This document shows positions 1 through 12,298 of a stretch of 64,000 nucleotides of DNA, piece by piece (positions within the stretch are counted from its first letter, which is position 1; every line of letters begins with the position of its first letter). A program made the position numbers and the translations under genes. The notes under the pieces were generated by a model that saw only the letters and a list, made by a program, of their open reading frames with translations, was not told the origin of the DNA and did not search any database. Source of the stretch: Ricinus communis (Eukaryota; Streptophyta; Magnoliopsida; Malpighiales; Euphorbiaceae). Location of the stretch: the NCBI RefSeq assembly GCF_019578655.1, contig NC_063257.1, forward strand, positions 17,236,001 to 17,300,000, in the 5' to 3' direction.

Positions 1-1092
1 GCTTTGGCCAATCGGAGGGCATATCCAGACTCCCCTCAACTCAAGCTTTCCATTGGCACTAGTTTCGTGGCAATCGAACTCAATTTAAAAATCGATGGTC
101 GAGATCATCCTAGAATTTCTTCGGATGATCGAGGGTTAGATCAGAGGATTGGAAGCTGGAATCGTCATCAGCACATTGTCTTAAGTCCGTAGGTGCGCTT
201 GGATCGTTGATCGGACTCTGGCTGGAGGCAAGTCATTCGAGTGATCAAGCGTCTTGGTAATTCTCTAGCCCGTTGATTTTAAAGTTTGTTGATAAAAATT
301 ATGTGTTTAATTGTTGTATTCAGCATCAAAAAAAATTATGTGAGAATTATTGTCGAAATAAATATTGTGTCGGACTTTCTGCCAAATTGTGATTCGTGAT
401 GTGCGGCGGAGTCGGAAAAAATAATGTAGTCTTAGTGGCCCGACTCCCGTTAAATAATTGTTGAAATATTTGAAGTGTTTCTAGCAAGTCTTGGACTCAT
501 TATACGGGGGGTAGACGTCTGTGTTTAGGGAAGGTTCTGCCGAATTTTTGGTAGAATTTACTCATCCCGTAGTATGTTAAATTCATTTTATAGAAGCATG
601 GCATGAGTTTTTATATGATGTAATATTTTGTTTGAATTAAATAAATATTTTATTAAAATAATTGTATTCTTTTTGGATATATGATTTTAATTCACTTTCG
701 AGACTGACAGTCTTAATTTAACTGTTTTTCAAGTGTTGTTAGTTTTTCTACAGTTCTTTTCATCTAGCAGCCGGACTCCTTCATCTTCGGGTAAATATAA
801 CTGATTCTTGGTATGTTTGACTTTTAAAATTCTAGAAACTCCGCAGTAGAAATTTCAGATTTATCATTTTAGAATTTTATGTAAATTCGGATCTTGCCTA
901 ATTATGCTGGCTGACCGAATTTAAATTATAGTACCTGATGATTTAAGGTTAATTATGGAAAGTGCCAATAGATAGAGTCCGGATTACATTTTGTCTGAGT
1001 TAGTGAATGGTCAGGCTTACTACGGGATTTGGTGGCCTTACGCATACCTATGCCCTAGTGCCGGTTACAGACCCACAGATCGGGTCGTGACA
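1..1092 (+). mobile_element. LTR of retrotransposon X, 3' portion
   Basis: Bases 1-540 repeat at 5211-5710 with scattered differences, in the same orientation. The segment ends ...GGTCGTGACA at 1092, a typical plant Ty3/gypsy LTR terminus ending in CA. It is followed by ACTAA (1093-1097), which matches the ACTAA at 4419-4423 just before the start of the other X copy. The 5' part lies outside the window. After about 560 the two copies diverge, so one has an internal deletion or replacement. Only small random ORFs lie inside. The identification as an LTR is solid; whether it is a solo LTR or part of a full element cannot be told from here. Confidence 0.7.
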
Positions 1093-1667
1093 ACTAATAT
1101 AGAGCCTGATTCAGATCAAGCTAAAAGAAGAAAAGTTTTAGATAACTCGTCAAAGTTTCCATATCATCAAAGAACACTCGATTTAAAGCTTCCTAGCTCA
1201 AGATATGATTAAAACAATAAGACTGAGAAACTAGGTCTTTGGAACCCGAATTCTATATCTTCTAAACCCTAACTCAATTCAACAAAATATTAAATTACTT
1301 ACCAAATAAACCTCTAAAACTTTTGAAGATGAAGATTAAGATCTAAAATGGATTCTAAACCTTCAAATTCCACTTGAAAATTCAGTTTTTTTTTTAAGAA
1401 GAAGAAGAAGAAAGAAGGACCACGACCCTTTCTTTCTTCTTCCTCTTTTATATCCGTATTTTTTTAGGTTTAATTAACCCCTTTATTTTTACCATTAATC
1501 AATTTAATCCCTTAACTTTCTATTCTTATTATGGACTTAATTGTAATATTTATAATCTTCTTCTATTTAACATTAGCATTAAGACCACACATATCTCATG
1601 CATTTCTCATATCTATATGATATGCATGTTATAAAAATAAATGCAAATACATTAGGTGGGCGTTACA
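1093..1667 (-). mobile_element. Part of 3' LTR of chromovirus Y, interrupted by X
   Basis: This block is repeated at about 6465-7047, including a GAA-rich tract and the terminal segment reading TGTAACGCCCACC on the minus strand. It starts (minus strand) at 1667 directly after a purine-rich tract, as expected for a 3' LTR following integrase. The other part of the LTR lies beyond X and is not adjacent, because X was inserted at the ACTAA site. Confidence 0.75.
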
Positions 1668-1683
1668 TTTTCTCCCCACCTTA
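1668..1683 (-). other. Polypurine tract of element Y
   Basis: On the minus strand the sequence AAGGTGGGGAGAAAA directly precedes the LTR start TGTAACGCCC. This is the expected plus-strand primer site between integrase and 3' LTR, and it fixes the orientation of Y. Confidence 0.65.
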
Positions 1684-3180
1684 AAGAATTTCATCCCCAA
1701 AATTAAATGTGACTCACCATTCTCAAAAAATAGATAAGGGTATTGAACTCTCATGTCTTTTTCTACTTCCCATGTAGCTTCTTTTGGTGAATGTCGACTC
1801 CACTTAACCTTTACTATTGGAATTTCTTTGTTACGTAACTTCTTTATCTGCCTATCAAGAATTTCAACAGGTTCTTCTTTATAACTTAAATCTTCAGTTA
1901 ACTGTATTTCTAACTCTTGTACTATATGGCTAGGATCATATCTATATCTTCTTAATATGGAACACGTCATGTATCTGCGATAATTCTTGTGGCAGTGCTA
2001 ACCGATAAGCTAAAGGACCAACTTTTTCCAATATCTCATAGAGCCAATGTACCTCGGACTTAATTTTCCTTGCCTACCAAACCGTATAATGCCTTTCCAT
2101 GGTGACACTCTCAAAAACACTTTTTCACCCACTTCATACTCCATTTATCTTCTACGCTTGTCCACATAACTCTTTTGTCTTTCTTGTGCAGACTTTAAGC
2201 ACTTTTTGACTATTTGAATCTTGTCTATAGTTTCTTGTATCAATTCAGGACCTTCTAATTGTCGTAACCCTTCCATATCCTAACAAACAGGACTTCTACA
2301 TCTTCTGCTATATAGAGCTTTATATGGAGCCACAACAATACTCGAATATAACTATTATTATAAGCAAATTCAATCAATGGTAAGTGCTCATCCCAATTCC
2401 CTTTAAATTCAAGCATACAAGCTCTTAACATATCTTCTAATGTTTGAATTTTCCTCTCCGATTGTCCATCTGTCTAAGGGTGAAATGCTATACTAAAATG
2501 TAATTTTGTCCCTAAAGCTCTTTGCAAACTTCCCCAAAAATGAGATGTAAACTGCGGATCTCTGTTTGACACAATTGATGTTGGCACTCCATGTAATCTT
2601 ATAATTTCTTATATATATATTCCTGCCAATTTGTCTAGTGAATCACTTTGTTGCACAGGTAGAAAATGAGCTGATTTCGTAAGTCGATCAACAATTACCC
2701 ATATGGCATCATGCTTCTTGAAGGTTCGAGGCAATCCCAAAATAAAATCCATCATTATTTTTTCCCATTTCCACTCTAGAATAGACAATGGATGAAGCTT
2801 ACCAGCTGGTGCCTGATGTTCAACTTTTACTTATTGACATGTCAAACATTTTGCTACACATTCGGCTGTATCTTTCTTCATTATAGGCCACCAATAAAAA
2901 GATCGTAAATCCCTGTACATTTTAGTGCTTCCCGGATGCATTGTGTATGGTGCATAATGGACTTCATTTAGAATTTCTTCTTTCAATTCCTTATATTTGG
3001 AACACAAATACGTCCATTAATCAACAACATCCTATCGTGTCTCAATGCAAACTATTCATTCATTCCTTGTTGCACTTTATCCTTCATTTTTTTTAAATAT
3101 GGATCACTCATCTGCTTTTCTTGAAATTTACTGTCCAATAAAGGCTTGACATGCATACTTGTAATAGTATTTTCTTTAGG
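1684..3180 (-). pseudogene. Decayed chromovirus integrase with chromodomain (element Y)
   Basis: Reading the minus strand across frameshifts and stops gives the order of a Ty3/gypsy integrase. First comes an HHCC-type zinc region near 2840-2980 (WWPIMKKD and CLTCQ are visible). Then a core starting MMDFILGLP near 2745 and a later [11 protein letters not shown] segment near 2450. The tail has a GPY-like region near 2030-2090, and the chromodomain-like C terminus lies about 1720-1870 with WSRHSPKEATWEVE. The chromodomain places it in the chromovirus (Del/Tekay-like) group. Several frames are broken and the second catalytic aspartate region is unrecognisable, so it cannot encode an active enzyme. 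Reverse transcriptase and gag are missing to the right, which implies a large deletion. Confidence 0.85.
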
Positions 3181-3888
3181 ACATCAATTAACTTATGAAT
3201 TATATTTAATTCCATAATAATTTATTTTTATTTTCATGGATCCCCATATGCACACAGCCCACCATAATCTTATGGGGAATTCCATATCACACACAATCTT
3301 GCCTCATTCACAAGTAGCATTGCGTCCTTATATTCATCCAACCATAATTTTTATATTTACATATATCACATACCACTCCATTTAAATAATTAATATCTCC
3401 ATAATATATAAGAAACCATAATATACCCATGATATACTAAAAAAATACCATATTTCAACATGGTAGATTTAATAGTGTACATTCAAAAATACACAAAACA
3501 TTCCACATTATGAATTCTAAAACCATATTCTTCATATCAGTGATATTATAAGTCTAAATTAATTTGAAACTGATTTTACATCAATTGGATGTGTATAGAA
3601 AGAGAAACATCAAAAATAATCCACCATAGTCAAGCTGTCAATAAAATTAAGCAACAGAAAGTATAATCCAAATTGGCCATCAAAATAGCAAAATCAAGCT
3701 TCCTCTATTTCTATAAACTTTGTAAACTACATCTCAAATTTTCTATAGCAATAAGTAGCATTCCATTTGGAGTTATAAAACTCCAAATATTGCTAAATTA
3801 AATATACTATTCATATTATAACAAGACACCCGAATTCACCAATCAATATTCATATGTACAATCTCATTTCGAAAATAATCACCCATAA
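3181..3888. other. AT-rich stretch without recognisable gene
   Basis: No ORF of note and no motif I recognise. It lies between the broken integrase and the Y LTR fragment, where RT, gag and primer site of Y would be expected, so it marks a deleted or replaced internal region. Confidence 0.4.
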
Positions 3889-4423
3889 ATACTATAATTA
3901 AAAATCACCATAAATAAAAATTAACATCTATTAATATATTATATACATTTTCCTTAATCAATCAATTTAACAAATAAATTATAATTATTTACTTTATGTT
4001 ATATTCACATAGAATGTTAAGTTATTCACTTACCTTTATTGCTCCCTTTCCTTTGCTTGTATTTACTTGGGTATCACCCTCATTCTCAATTGGTTTAGCT
4101 CAAATAGACCATAATTTATTTATTTTGAACACCAAAAAATAATAGAATTTCATCTAGCATAATAACATCACTAAACTATCTAAATATATATGACTGCCAA
4201 CTATGACAGAATTAATAGGGTGAATTTAAAAATCCACCAAAATTTCTATACAACAAATTTCATGATGAAACTTTCCAGATCACTAACCTTATGTGTCTAA
4301 TGTAATTTAAAAGTAATTTTGTTTCAATTGGAGTGTATAGAGAAAGATCCCTACAAAATAATCTACGTTACTCAGACCAAAGATGGAAACTGAACAATAA
4401 AATATTTTCTCTTATTATACTAA
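3889..4423 (-). mobile_element. Part of Y LTR, left of an X insertion
   Basis: This block matches about 5935-6470 closely. In the uninterrupted copy it runs straight into the block that matches 1098-1667. Here it stops at ACTAA (4419-4423), where X begins. No PBS is found next to its outer (left) edge, so that edge is a deletion or recombination junction. Confidence 0.7.
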
Positions 4424-5900
4424 TATAATACCCAAAATTTTTCTTTTTAATAATAATAATAATATTAGTAATAACTAATAACGAGTTTTTAATTAATTTA
4501 AAGTGTTAGGATTAAATTGATAACTAATTTTGAAATAAGGGCTAAAAATATAATTGCTTTAGTTTGGGTTTTAAATGAAAATTTCTATGGTTGGTAATTT
4601 TGTAATTAAATGTGTCAGTAAGGGTATTTTAGTAATTTCACATTTAAAAGCAAGGGTAATTATTTTTAATAATTTTAATTTGGCCCAAATTAAGTAGTTA
4701 AGGGCTTAATTGAAAAGCTAAAGAAAATTTGGAGGGTTAAACAGAAATCTTACACGGCGAAATTGTTAGTAATTAAAAAAGATGAGAGACTAAATGGTAA
4801 AGAAGAAAAGTTTGGGGACCTAATGGCGATAACAAAGAAAGAAAGAAAAAGAAAGGAAGAAGGAGATTGGGGTTGGCGAAGAAGAAGGGAAAAGGGAGAA
4901 GAGGAGCTATCGTCCATGGCTGGTCGAGCTCGGGCACGGTGGCGATGGCTGGTAGAAGAGCTAGCGCCGGCGGCAGCAGCTCCAGCAGGCAGCGCCGGCA
5001 GTGTAGAGAGGAAAAAAAAAAGAGGAGGCAGTGGCTGTCGAAGCCGTGCGGGGTGTTTCCAGCGACAATGGCAGTCGAGTCGAGTGGCGATTGACTCACT
5101 TAAGTGTGGGCTTCTTTTTTAGAGCAGCAGCATTGCAAAGGTGGCCGAAGGAGAGAGTTTCGGTAAAGTGAGGACATCCGATTTTTTCAGGCTTTTCCGG
5201 CCGTCTCCGGTGAGCTTTGGCCGATTAGTGGGCATATTCGGACTCCCCTCAGCTCAAGCTTTCCATTGGCACCAGTTTCGCCGAGATCGTCCGTGAATTT
5301 CTCCAGATGATTGGGAATCGGATCAGAGGATCGGAAGCTGGAATTGTCATCAGCTCGTTGTCTCGAGTCCGTAGGCGCGCTCAGATCGTTGATCGGACTC
5401 CGGCGGTTGGAGGCGAGTCGACCGAGTGATCAAGCATCTCTGTAATTCTCTAGCCCGTTGATTTTAGAGTTTGTTGATAAAAATTATATGTTTAATTATT
5501 ATGTTGAGCATGAGAAAAAAATTATATGAGAATTGTTGTCGAAATAAATAGTGTGTCGGACCGTCTGCCATATTATGATTCGTGATGTGTGGCGGAGTCG
5601 GGAAAAATAATGAAGTCTTGGTAGTCCGACTCCCGTTAAATAATTTTTGAAATATTTGAAGTGTTTTCTGGCAGGTCCTAGACTCGTTATACGGGGGGTA
5701 GACGTCCAAATTTTTGGTAAAATTTACCCGAGTCAAAATTCTTAGACAGTCAATTCTAGGAGTCTAGGCCTAACGATATTTGTCAAATATTTTATGTTTA
5801 CTAATTGAATTGTTCCCGTGATTAGATAATCCGTCAGTTCAACTCGCTCCACCTGAGGCATCGAAGCAGAGCTAGGAGGTCGTCATATATCTATTATGCA
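4424..5900 (+). mobile_element. LTR of retrotransposon X, 5' portion, truncated
   Basis: It begins TATAATACCCAAAA, a one-base variant of the TGTAATACCC start common in plant gypsy LTRs. It shares 5211-5710 with the copy at 1-540. A GC-rich, glycine/alanine/arginine-coding patch at 4800-5100 gives ORFs on both strands; I regard these as chance products of a biased GAAG/GGC composition. The element stops abruptly at 5900, where an intact Y LTR starts. The normal terminus GTCGTGACA is missing. Confidence 0.65.
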
Positions 5901-5902
5901 TG

Positions 5903-7047
5903 TGTCACCATAAACAAAAATTAACATCTATTAATATTATAAATAAAAATTACCATAAGCAAAAATTAACATCTATTAATATATTATATACATTTTCCTT
6001 AATCAATCAATTTAATAAATAAATTATAATTATTTAGTTTGTGTTATATTCACATAGAACATTAAGTTATTCACTTACCTTTATTGCTCCTTTTCCTTTA
6101 CTTGTATTTACTTGGGTGTCACCCTCATTCCCAATGGTTTAGCTGAAATAGATCATAATTCACTTATTTTTAAACACCTAAAAATAATAGAATTTCATCT
6201 AGCATAATAATATCACTAAATTATATAAATATATGTGACTGCCAACTATGACAGAATTAATAGGGTGAATTTAAAAATCCACCAAAACTTCTATATAACA
6301 AATTTCATGACGAAACTTTCTAGATCACTAACTTTATGTGTCTAATATAATTTAAAATTGATTTTATTTCAATTGGAGGTATATAGAGAAATATCCCTAT
6401 AAAATAATCTGCCTTACTCAGACCGAAGATGGAAAATAAACAATAAAATATTTTCTCTTGTTATACTAACATAGAGCCTGATTCAAATCGAGCTAAAAGA
6501 AGAAAGGTTTTAAATAACGCTTCAAAGTTTCCATATCATCAAAGAACACTCGATTTAAAGCTTCCTAGCTCAAGATATGATTAAGATAATAAGACTGAAA
6601 AATTGGGTCTTTAGAACCTGAATTCTATATCTTCTAAACCATAATTCAATTCATCAAAATATTAAAATTACTTACCAAATAAACCTCTAAAGCCTTTGAA
6701 GATGAAGATTAAGATCTGAAACGAATTCTAAACCTTCAAATTCTACTTAAAAATTTAGTTTTTTTTTTAAGAAGAAGAAGAAGAAGAAGAAAGAAGGACT
6801 ACCACCTTTTCTTTCTTCTTCCTCTTTTCTATCCATTTTTTTTTAGGTTTAATTAACCCCTTTATTTTTACCATTAATCAATTTAATCCCTTAGCTTTCT
6901 AATTCTTATTATGGACTTAATTGTAATATTTATAATCTTCTTCTATTTAATATTAGCATTAAGACCACACATATCTCATGCATTTCTCATATTTATATGA
7001 TATGCATGTTATAAAAATAAATGCAAATGCATTAGGTGGGCGTTACA
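5903..7047 (-). mobile_element. Complete solo LTR of chromovirus Y
   Basis: On the plus strand it begins TGTCACCATAAAC and ends GGGCGTTACA, so on its own strand it runs TGTAACGCCC...GGTGACA with TG/CA termini. It contains, joined without interruption, the two blocks that are separated elsewhere (3889-4423 and 1093-1667). The empty X target reads ATACTAACATAGAG at about 6464. It abuts the gag gene of element Z at 7048. No matching target duplication was seen across its ends, because the left edge is a junction with truncated X. Confidence 0.7.
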
Positions 7048-8965
7048 TTCTACATTAGCCTTGGCATCTCAGGTAGAGCTTTTGGCCAAGAAGATCGACC
7101 AGCTCCAAATGCCAGTCCAAGCAGCACAACTTGGCTGTGAGTTTTGTGGTAGCCCGCACTACAGTGCAGACTGTAATGCAGGAGGTATGTTTGCTTCTTC
7201 TTCATCTCTTCTACTCACCATGAACTGGTTGATTATATGGAGAATGCGCCTATGCAGCAAAATAACCCATACAACAACATATACGACCCAGGATGGAGAA
7301 ATCATCCTAACTTTGGGTGGCGAAATAATAATACCCAAGGTCCACCAGGATTTTAGAGGTTGCACCAGCAACAGCCCCAACAGCAGACTGTTCTCCCTCA
7401 GAACTAGGAGAATAAGCCTAATTTAGAGGAGTTGATGATGAAGTTCGTGTCCACTTTAGAGAACAGGTTTGAGCAACGGACACAGCTCTTAAAAATCAGC
7501 AGGCCTCCATACAGAATTTGGAGAATCATATAGGCCAGATTTCTAAGATGTTAGCTGAGAGGCAGCCAGGGACTCTACCTAGCAATACAGAGTCCAACTC
7601 GAGAGAGCATGTAAACGCAACCACGTTGCGGTCAGGTAAGTATATTCCTGGTTCTTCTTCTATTTCTAATAGTGATGTTGATGCACAGGTAGATTCAAGT
7701 AGGAAAGTTGAAGCTACCAAGGTGAAGGAACCAAAGAAGGAAGCGACAAAGGAGATTCCACTAAGGGAATACCAGCCCAAAATTTTGGACCCTGCTAGGT
7801 TGAAGCAGGCCTAAGTCAAGCAGCAGTTTGGTAAATTTCTGGATATATTTAAATAACTGCACATAAACTTACTTTTTGTTGAAGCTATTTTGCAGATGCC
7901 TAGGTATGCAAAGTTCTTAAAGAAGATTCTTAGCAACAAAAGGAAGTTTGAGGACTTGGCATGCGTGATGCTAAACGAAGAATGTTCAACAATTTTCCAG
8001 AATAAGTTACCAAAAAAGCGACATGATCTAGGGAGTTTTACTATTCCTTGTGTGATCGGTAACTTAATTATTAATGATGCTTTAGTTGATTTAGGAACTA
8101 GCATTAATATAATGTCGTACAGCCTGTTTACGAAATTGGAGATGGAAAAGACTAAACCCACTAGGATGAGCATACAGTTAGCTGATAGGTCTATTAAGTA
8201 TCTTAGGGGTATTGTAGAGAATATGCTTATAAAAGTAAATAAATTTATATTTCCTGTTGATTTTATGATCTTAGACATGGACAGTGAGAGTAGTGTACCT
8301 TTGATTCTAGGTAGACCTTTCCTTGCAACATCTAGGGCAATTATAAATGTTTGTGATGGAAAGCTAAAACTTAGGATAAGGGATGAGACTGTCACTTTTA
8401 ACTTGAATAATTCTATATGAAACAGTCTTTAGATCATATGATGATGTTGTGTATGCTATTCATGTACTTGATGATGCTATTGAGACACAATTACACGAAA
8501 TATTAGTTGAAGACCCTCTACAAGTTACTTTGCCAATGGGAGATGAGCATGAGCTGTCAAATGAGGAAGTATTGAAGGAGCTTGAGTTCCTGTTAGCAAA
8601 CGAGCCAAGCAACAATACTGATAAGTTTGTTGTGATTGACAGGATAGGTGTGCAGAAGTTGAGGCTATCACTTTAGGAACTACCGGTCCTCGAGTTGAAA
8701 GAGCTTCCACAGCATCTTAACTATGCATATCTGGATGAGGATAACAGATTGCCTGCATTCTAACTACTGACTTGACATCCGAGCTAAGGGAGATGACAAT
8801 GTCGTCCCTAAGGCAGTACCAAAAAGCATTTTCTTAGAGGATTACTGATGTTCCAAGGATTAGCCGCACTTATTGCTCATCTAGAATTCTTATGGACGAC
8901 ATCAATAACCTGGCGATTGGACCACATTACAAGTTAAACCCGCATATGCACGGAGTGGTCGACGA
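7048..8965 (+). pseudogene. Athila-type gag-protease with RT stub (element Z)
   Basis: The gag part starts mid-protein because the Y LTR cuts it. It shows the ASQVELLAKKIDQL segment and a C-x2-C-x3-H-x4-C zinc knuckle (CEFCGSPHYSADC, about 7136-7174), then frameshifts. The protease domain (7890-8420) has the active-site motif ALVDLGTS and the LILGRPFLAT segment typical of Athila proteases. A spacer with ELKELPQHL follows (about 8690). At 8850-8950 there is only the first 30 or so residues of reverse transcriptase (PRISRTYCSSRILMDD), after which the frame runs into the ESN-stop of the post-pol segment at 8966. RNase H, integrase and most of RT are deleted. Multiple stops; not functional. Confidence 0.85.
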
Positions 8966-10807
8966 GTCCAACTAAATGACTCAGAAAAAAAAAGAATTGC
9001 TTTTAGGAGGCATCCTAACTTTTATTTTGTGTTCTTGACACTTTGAACTTTGGTTTTGGAACATTTTCTTAGTTTTAGTTTTCATATTTCATTTAATTTT
9101 TATTTTTAATTTTTGTTATTTCTGTATTTTCCAATTTTAACTCCTGCAAGGGATGCACCTATTTTCATTCCACCAGCCTCGGCGGATGATCAGGGTAGTC
9201 TCCACTATATTTATTTCATTTTTATGCATTTATTTACTTTATTTTTCATACATGTTATGTACTTGGATTTTATTGCTTCAGCTTCTCTTACTTGTACATC
9301 CCATGCGAGGTACCCACTTTGTTTTACACTGAGGACAGTGTATTCTTCAAGTGTGGGAGTGGGTAAAACGTATGTTCCTTTCTCTTTCTTGGTGATTTTC
9401 CTTTGGATGTGTCTGAAATTGCTATCGCCAATGATGAATATTCTTAAGATGTTAGGATACTATGTTTTTATGCACTTGAGTTATGTTATTTTTGAGCTGA
9501 TTGATGATTTGATTTATAGAATTGCAGTTACTTTTCTTTGTTGTTCTTTGTCCTTAGAAAACAATTAATGGTGTTTAATATATCAACTCTGCCAGGTTAA
9601 ACCGGTGTTATTTAATTGTTTCTCAAGTTATTGAATTGTAACTTAGAATGTTGAGTCATACGCATGTATTTCTTAAGTGATGACCTAATTGATGATGTTG
9701 AGAACCAATTGCAATTAATGCCACACTTCAAATGTGAGATTTTGAGCCATTTTGAGCATTCATTATACATATGCTCTTTATTTTTCTTGTTTGAGTGTGC
9801 ATTGTACTTGGCTTTCCTTCTAGAACTTGCTCTGTAGTGCTTGTTGAGGTTACATAAATTTGTGAATACCATGAGATGATTTGGGCAACTTAGGATTCAC
9901 TACATTTGGCTAAAAGCCCACCCTTTGTGTTTCCATTAGTTAGCCATGTTTGAGCTTTTACTCCTTTTCTTCATTTTTACGCTTCACACTTTACATCTTA
10001 GCCCTCTCATTTTATCTTTTTTGTACCTTTATGCTGGAATTTTTTGTGATTTGCTCACTCTTATTTGGGATTCAAAAGCCATTGGCTATGTTGGTAAATT
10101 CACTAAGTTCTTTTTGATATTTTAGATGATCCCTTCAATCCAAACTGTATTTTTGCTCTTTACTTTATCAGTTGTAAGCAGCAGTTCTCTTATAAGCTGC
10201 TAATCCAGTTTTTGTATAAAAAATATAATAACAATAACAAAATTCCTTATTTCTTTATCTCTTTATTGGATTGATAGTATTTTCGAGCGTTATTCTACAG
10301 ATTGAGGATTTTAGTGAATATTTTTGGGCATTTAATCCTTTGAGCATACATTGTTATTAATTTCAAGAATTTCTAGCATTTTCACACTTCTTTCCTAAAT
10401 CTCCATACCTTTACCTTAGCCCCATTACAATCCTGGTAAAGACCCTTTGATTTTGGTATTCATTTGTTCGCAATAGCGAAGATAGGATTTATGAGCAAGC
10501 TTATGGTAAGCAGGTTTTGTGCATTTGCTTTGAGGGATTTGTTTCTCGCCTTATACACACTTTGAGTGACTTGAGTGATTCCTGTGAGGCATTGGTTTTT
10601 GATGTTTGTTGTTGAATATTTGTTCAAGTTATTTATGTATTGATATTATCTCCATTCTCTGTTAATAATTTGCAACATGACTTATGATTGAGTTTCTTTT
10701 GAAATGTGTTGAATGCTATTTGTTATGACCTAGGGGCATGAACTTTGAGGACTTGCTGACTGCACTTTTGTGAGTTGAGTTGTTAATTGCTTAAGGACAA
10801 GCAAAAG
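8966..10807 (+). other. 3' noncoding tail of element Z
   Basis: No sustained reading frame. It starts with the conserved GAGTCCAACTAAATGACTC segment and a small hairpin at 9003-9018. A palindrome ACACTGAGGACAGTGT lies near 9325-9340 with a PPT-like AAGTGTGGGAG just after it. Blocks near 9592, 9871, 10125, 10408 and 10485 recur at the same spacing in elements P and Q. The ORF at 9113-9568 has no family features and I treat it as chance. Confidence 0.6.
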
Positions 10808-10825
10808 CTTAAGTGTGGAGTGATT
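10808..10825 (+). other. Polypurine tract of element Z
   Basis: GCTTAAGTGTGGAGTGATT sits directly before the LTR start TGATA. The preceding GAGGACAAGCAAAAG-like sequence is shared with P (43330) and Q (50757, 58707). Confidence 0.6.
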
Positions 10826-12298
10826 TGATATGCATAGTTTTACACATGTTTGCTTGCATATCATTATGCATTTTCTTAGCATTTATTGTATTTTTATTCC
10901 AATATCACCCGTGTTTTTGTCCTTTTGTATTCCAGGAGATTTTATAGCTCCATCATCAATATTTGAGCAATTTTAGATCAATTTTGGGCAAAGACAGACG
11001 TCTCAGAAGCGTTTGACCTTGGGTTGACTTTTCAAAAGTCAACACGGCCCGTGTTGGAGCACATGTAGAAATTCTAAGGCCGTATAGCTTAAGCACCTTA
11101 CAGCAACACGGTTCCCGAGGGTAACACGCCCCAGCACACGGCCTGTGTTGGTTAACACGGGCCAGAACACGCTCTTGCTCGATTCTGTTTATTTTGTCAT
11201 TTGGAGACTAACATGGTCGGGACACGGGCTGAGAACACGCTCATGTTTACACATAGTATAAAAGGAACGAGCCAAAAAGAGAAGATAGAGTTCCGGATTG
11301 GTGATTTTGACTCTTCATCTTCCCCTGTAATTTTGCTATACGCGTTTCAGACATTTCAAGGCGGATTCCAGGAGACTGATCCCACCTTTTTATGTTAGAT
11401 TCATGACTTTTGGGATTGGATTGAAGATTGAAGAGGAGTTTTGGAGCAGATCAAGAGGCAATTCTAAAGATCATTTGCAGTGCAGATCAAGGCTTTGAGT
11501 TGTTCATCCAATTCTAGAAAAAGGGTGTATATGTTTCAATTTCTTTATTCTTTTATTATAATTGAATTCCTATTTATTTTAGACATGAACATGTGTAGCT
11601 AGATTGATTGAACTCATTGGGGTTCCTTGCTATGTTGGCTTTGTACTGAATTGTTAAGATTATTTGAGTTTCTTTTCTTGTATTCTTTTTGCAATTAATA
11701 ATGAAATTCCAGTTTTCATTACATTAAATGTATTGATTATTGTTCATAGAATTCTTTTAGCAATTGAGAAATTCTAATTGAGTTTGAAAATTTGGTTGTA
11801 AGAACAAGTTAATTTGCACTTAGAGGTAAGATTAATTAAATTGCCGGATTAAGAATTAATAAAGCTAGCTTAAGGCTAACTTAATAAGCAATTGTTAGAA
11901 AGAGATTCTAATTTTAGGTTCTTAAGTTTAGGAATTCGGTTGTCTCGAGAGGGAAACCAAATTCAGTTTAGAATCCGTCCACGGATAGCATAATCGGATT
12001 CAACAATCTGTTATCCTTTGTTTGGTTGCCAACTAGTCTAGGTCCTCTTTGGGTTTATTTTCTTGTCTTGATTATTCTCTTTGCTCATTCATTCTCGCAT
12101 TACACTTAGAATTTAGTTTTTAGTCATTAGTAAATTTAGAAACCTCCGTTATTAATTTTAGGCTAGATAACAAGGAACGAAGTAGTAACTCTAGGATTTC
12201 ACTTTCCCGACGGATATGATATTTTTAATACTTGTCGTTGTGCTAGGTTGTATGAATAGGTTCACTGCCTTAGTTGTAGTTGGATAAGCATCGCATCA
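10826..12298 (+). mobile_element. 3' LTR of element Z
   Basis: It runs TGATATGCAT...CGCATCA. Inside are repeated CACGG-type motifs (11041-11240) followed by a TATA box, TATAAAAGG at 11257. The R/U5 part contains the GGTTCACTGCCTTAG segment (about 12259) and the GGATTAAGAATTAA segment (about 11847), which are shared with the LTRs of P, Q and R. The last bases are set from the TG...CA rule and similarity to the other LTR ends, so the 3' limit could be off by a few bases. The flank from 12299 is a LINE, so Z inserted in that LINE; the 5' LTR of Z is outside or lost. Confidence 0.7.

Noticed and set aside
4763..5122. Overlapping ORFs on both strands with Gly/Arg/Ala-rich products
   Set aside because: They lie inside the X LTR in a biased GAAG/GGC-rich patch. 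Both strands are open for compositional reasons and no family motif is present.
9113..9568. 151-residue ORF rich in Phe, Leu and Tyr, looking like membrane protein
   Set aside because: It lies in T-rich noncoding tail of Z, next to blocks shared with P and Q in which the frame is not kept; hydrophobicity follows from T-richness.
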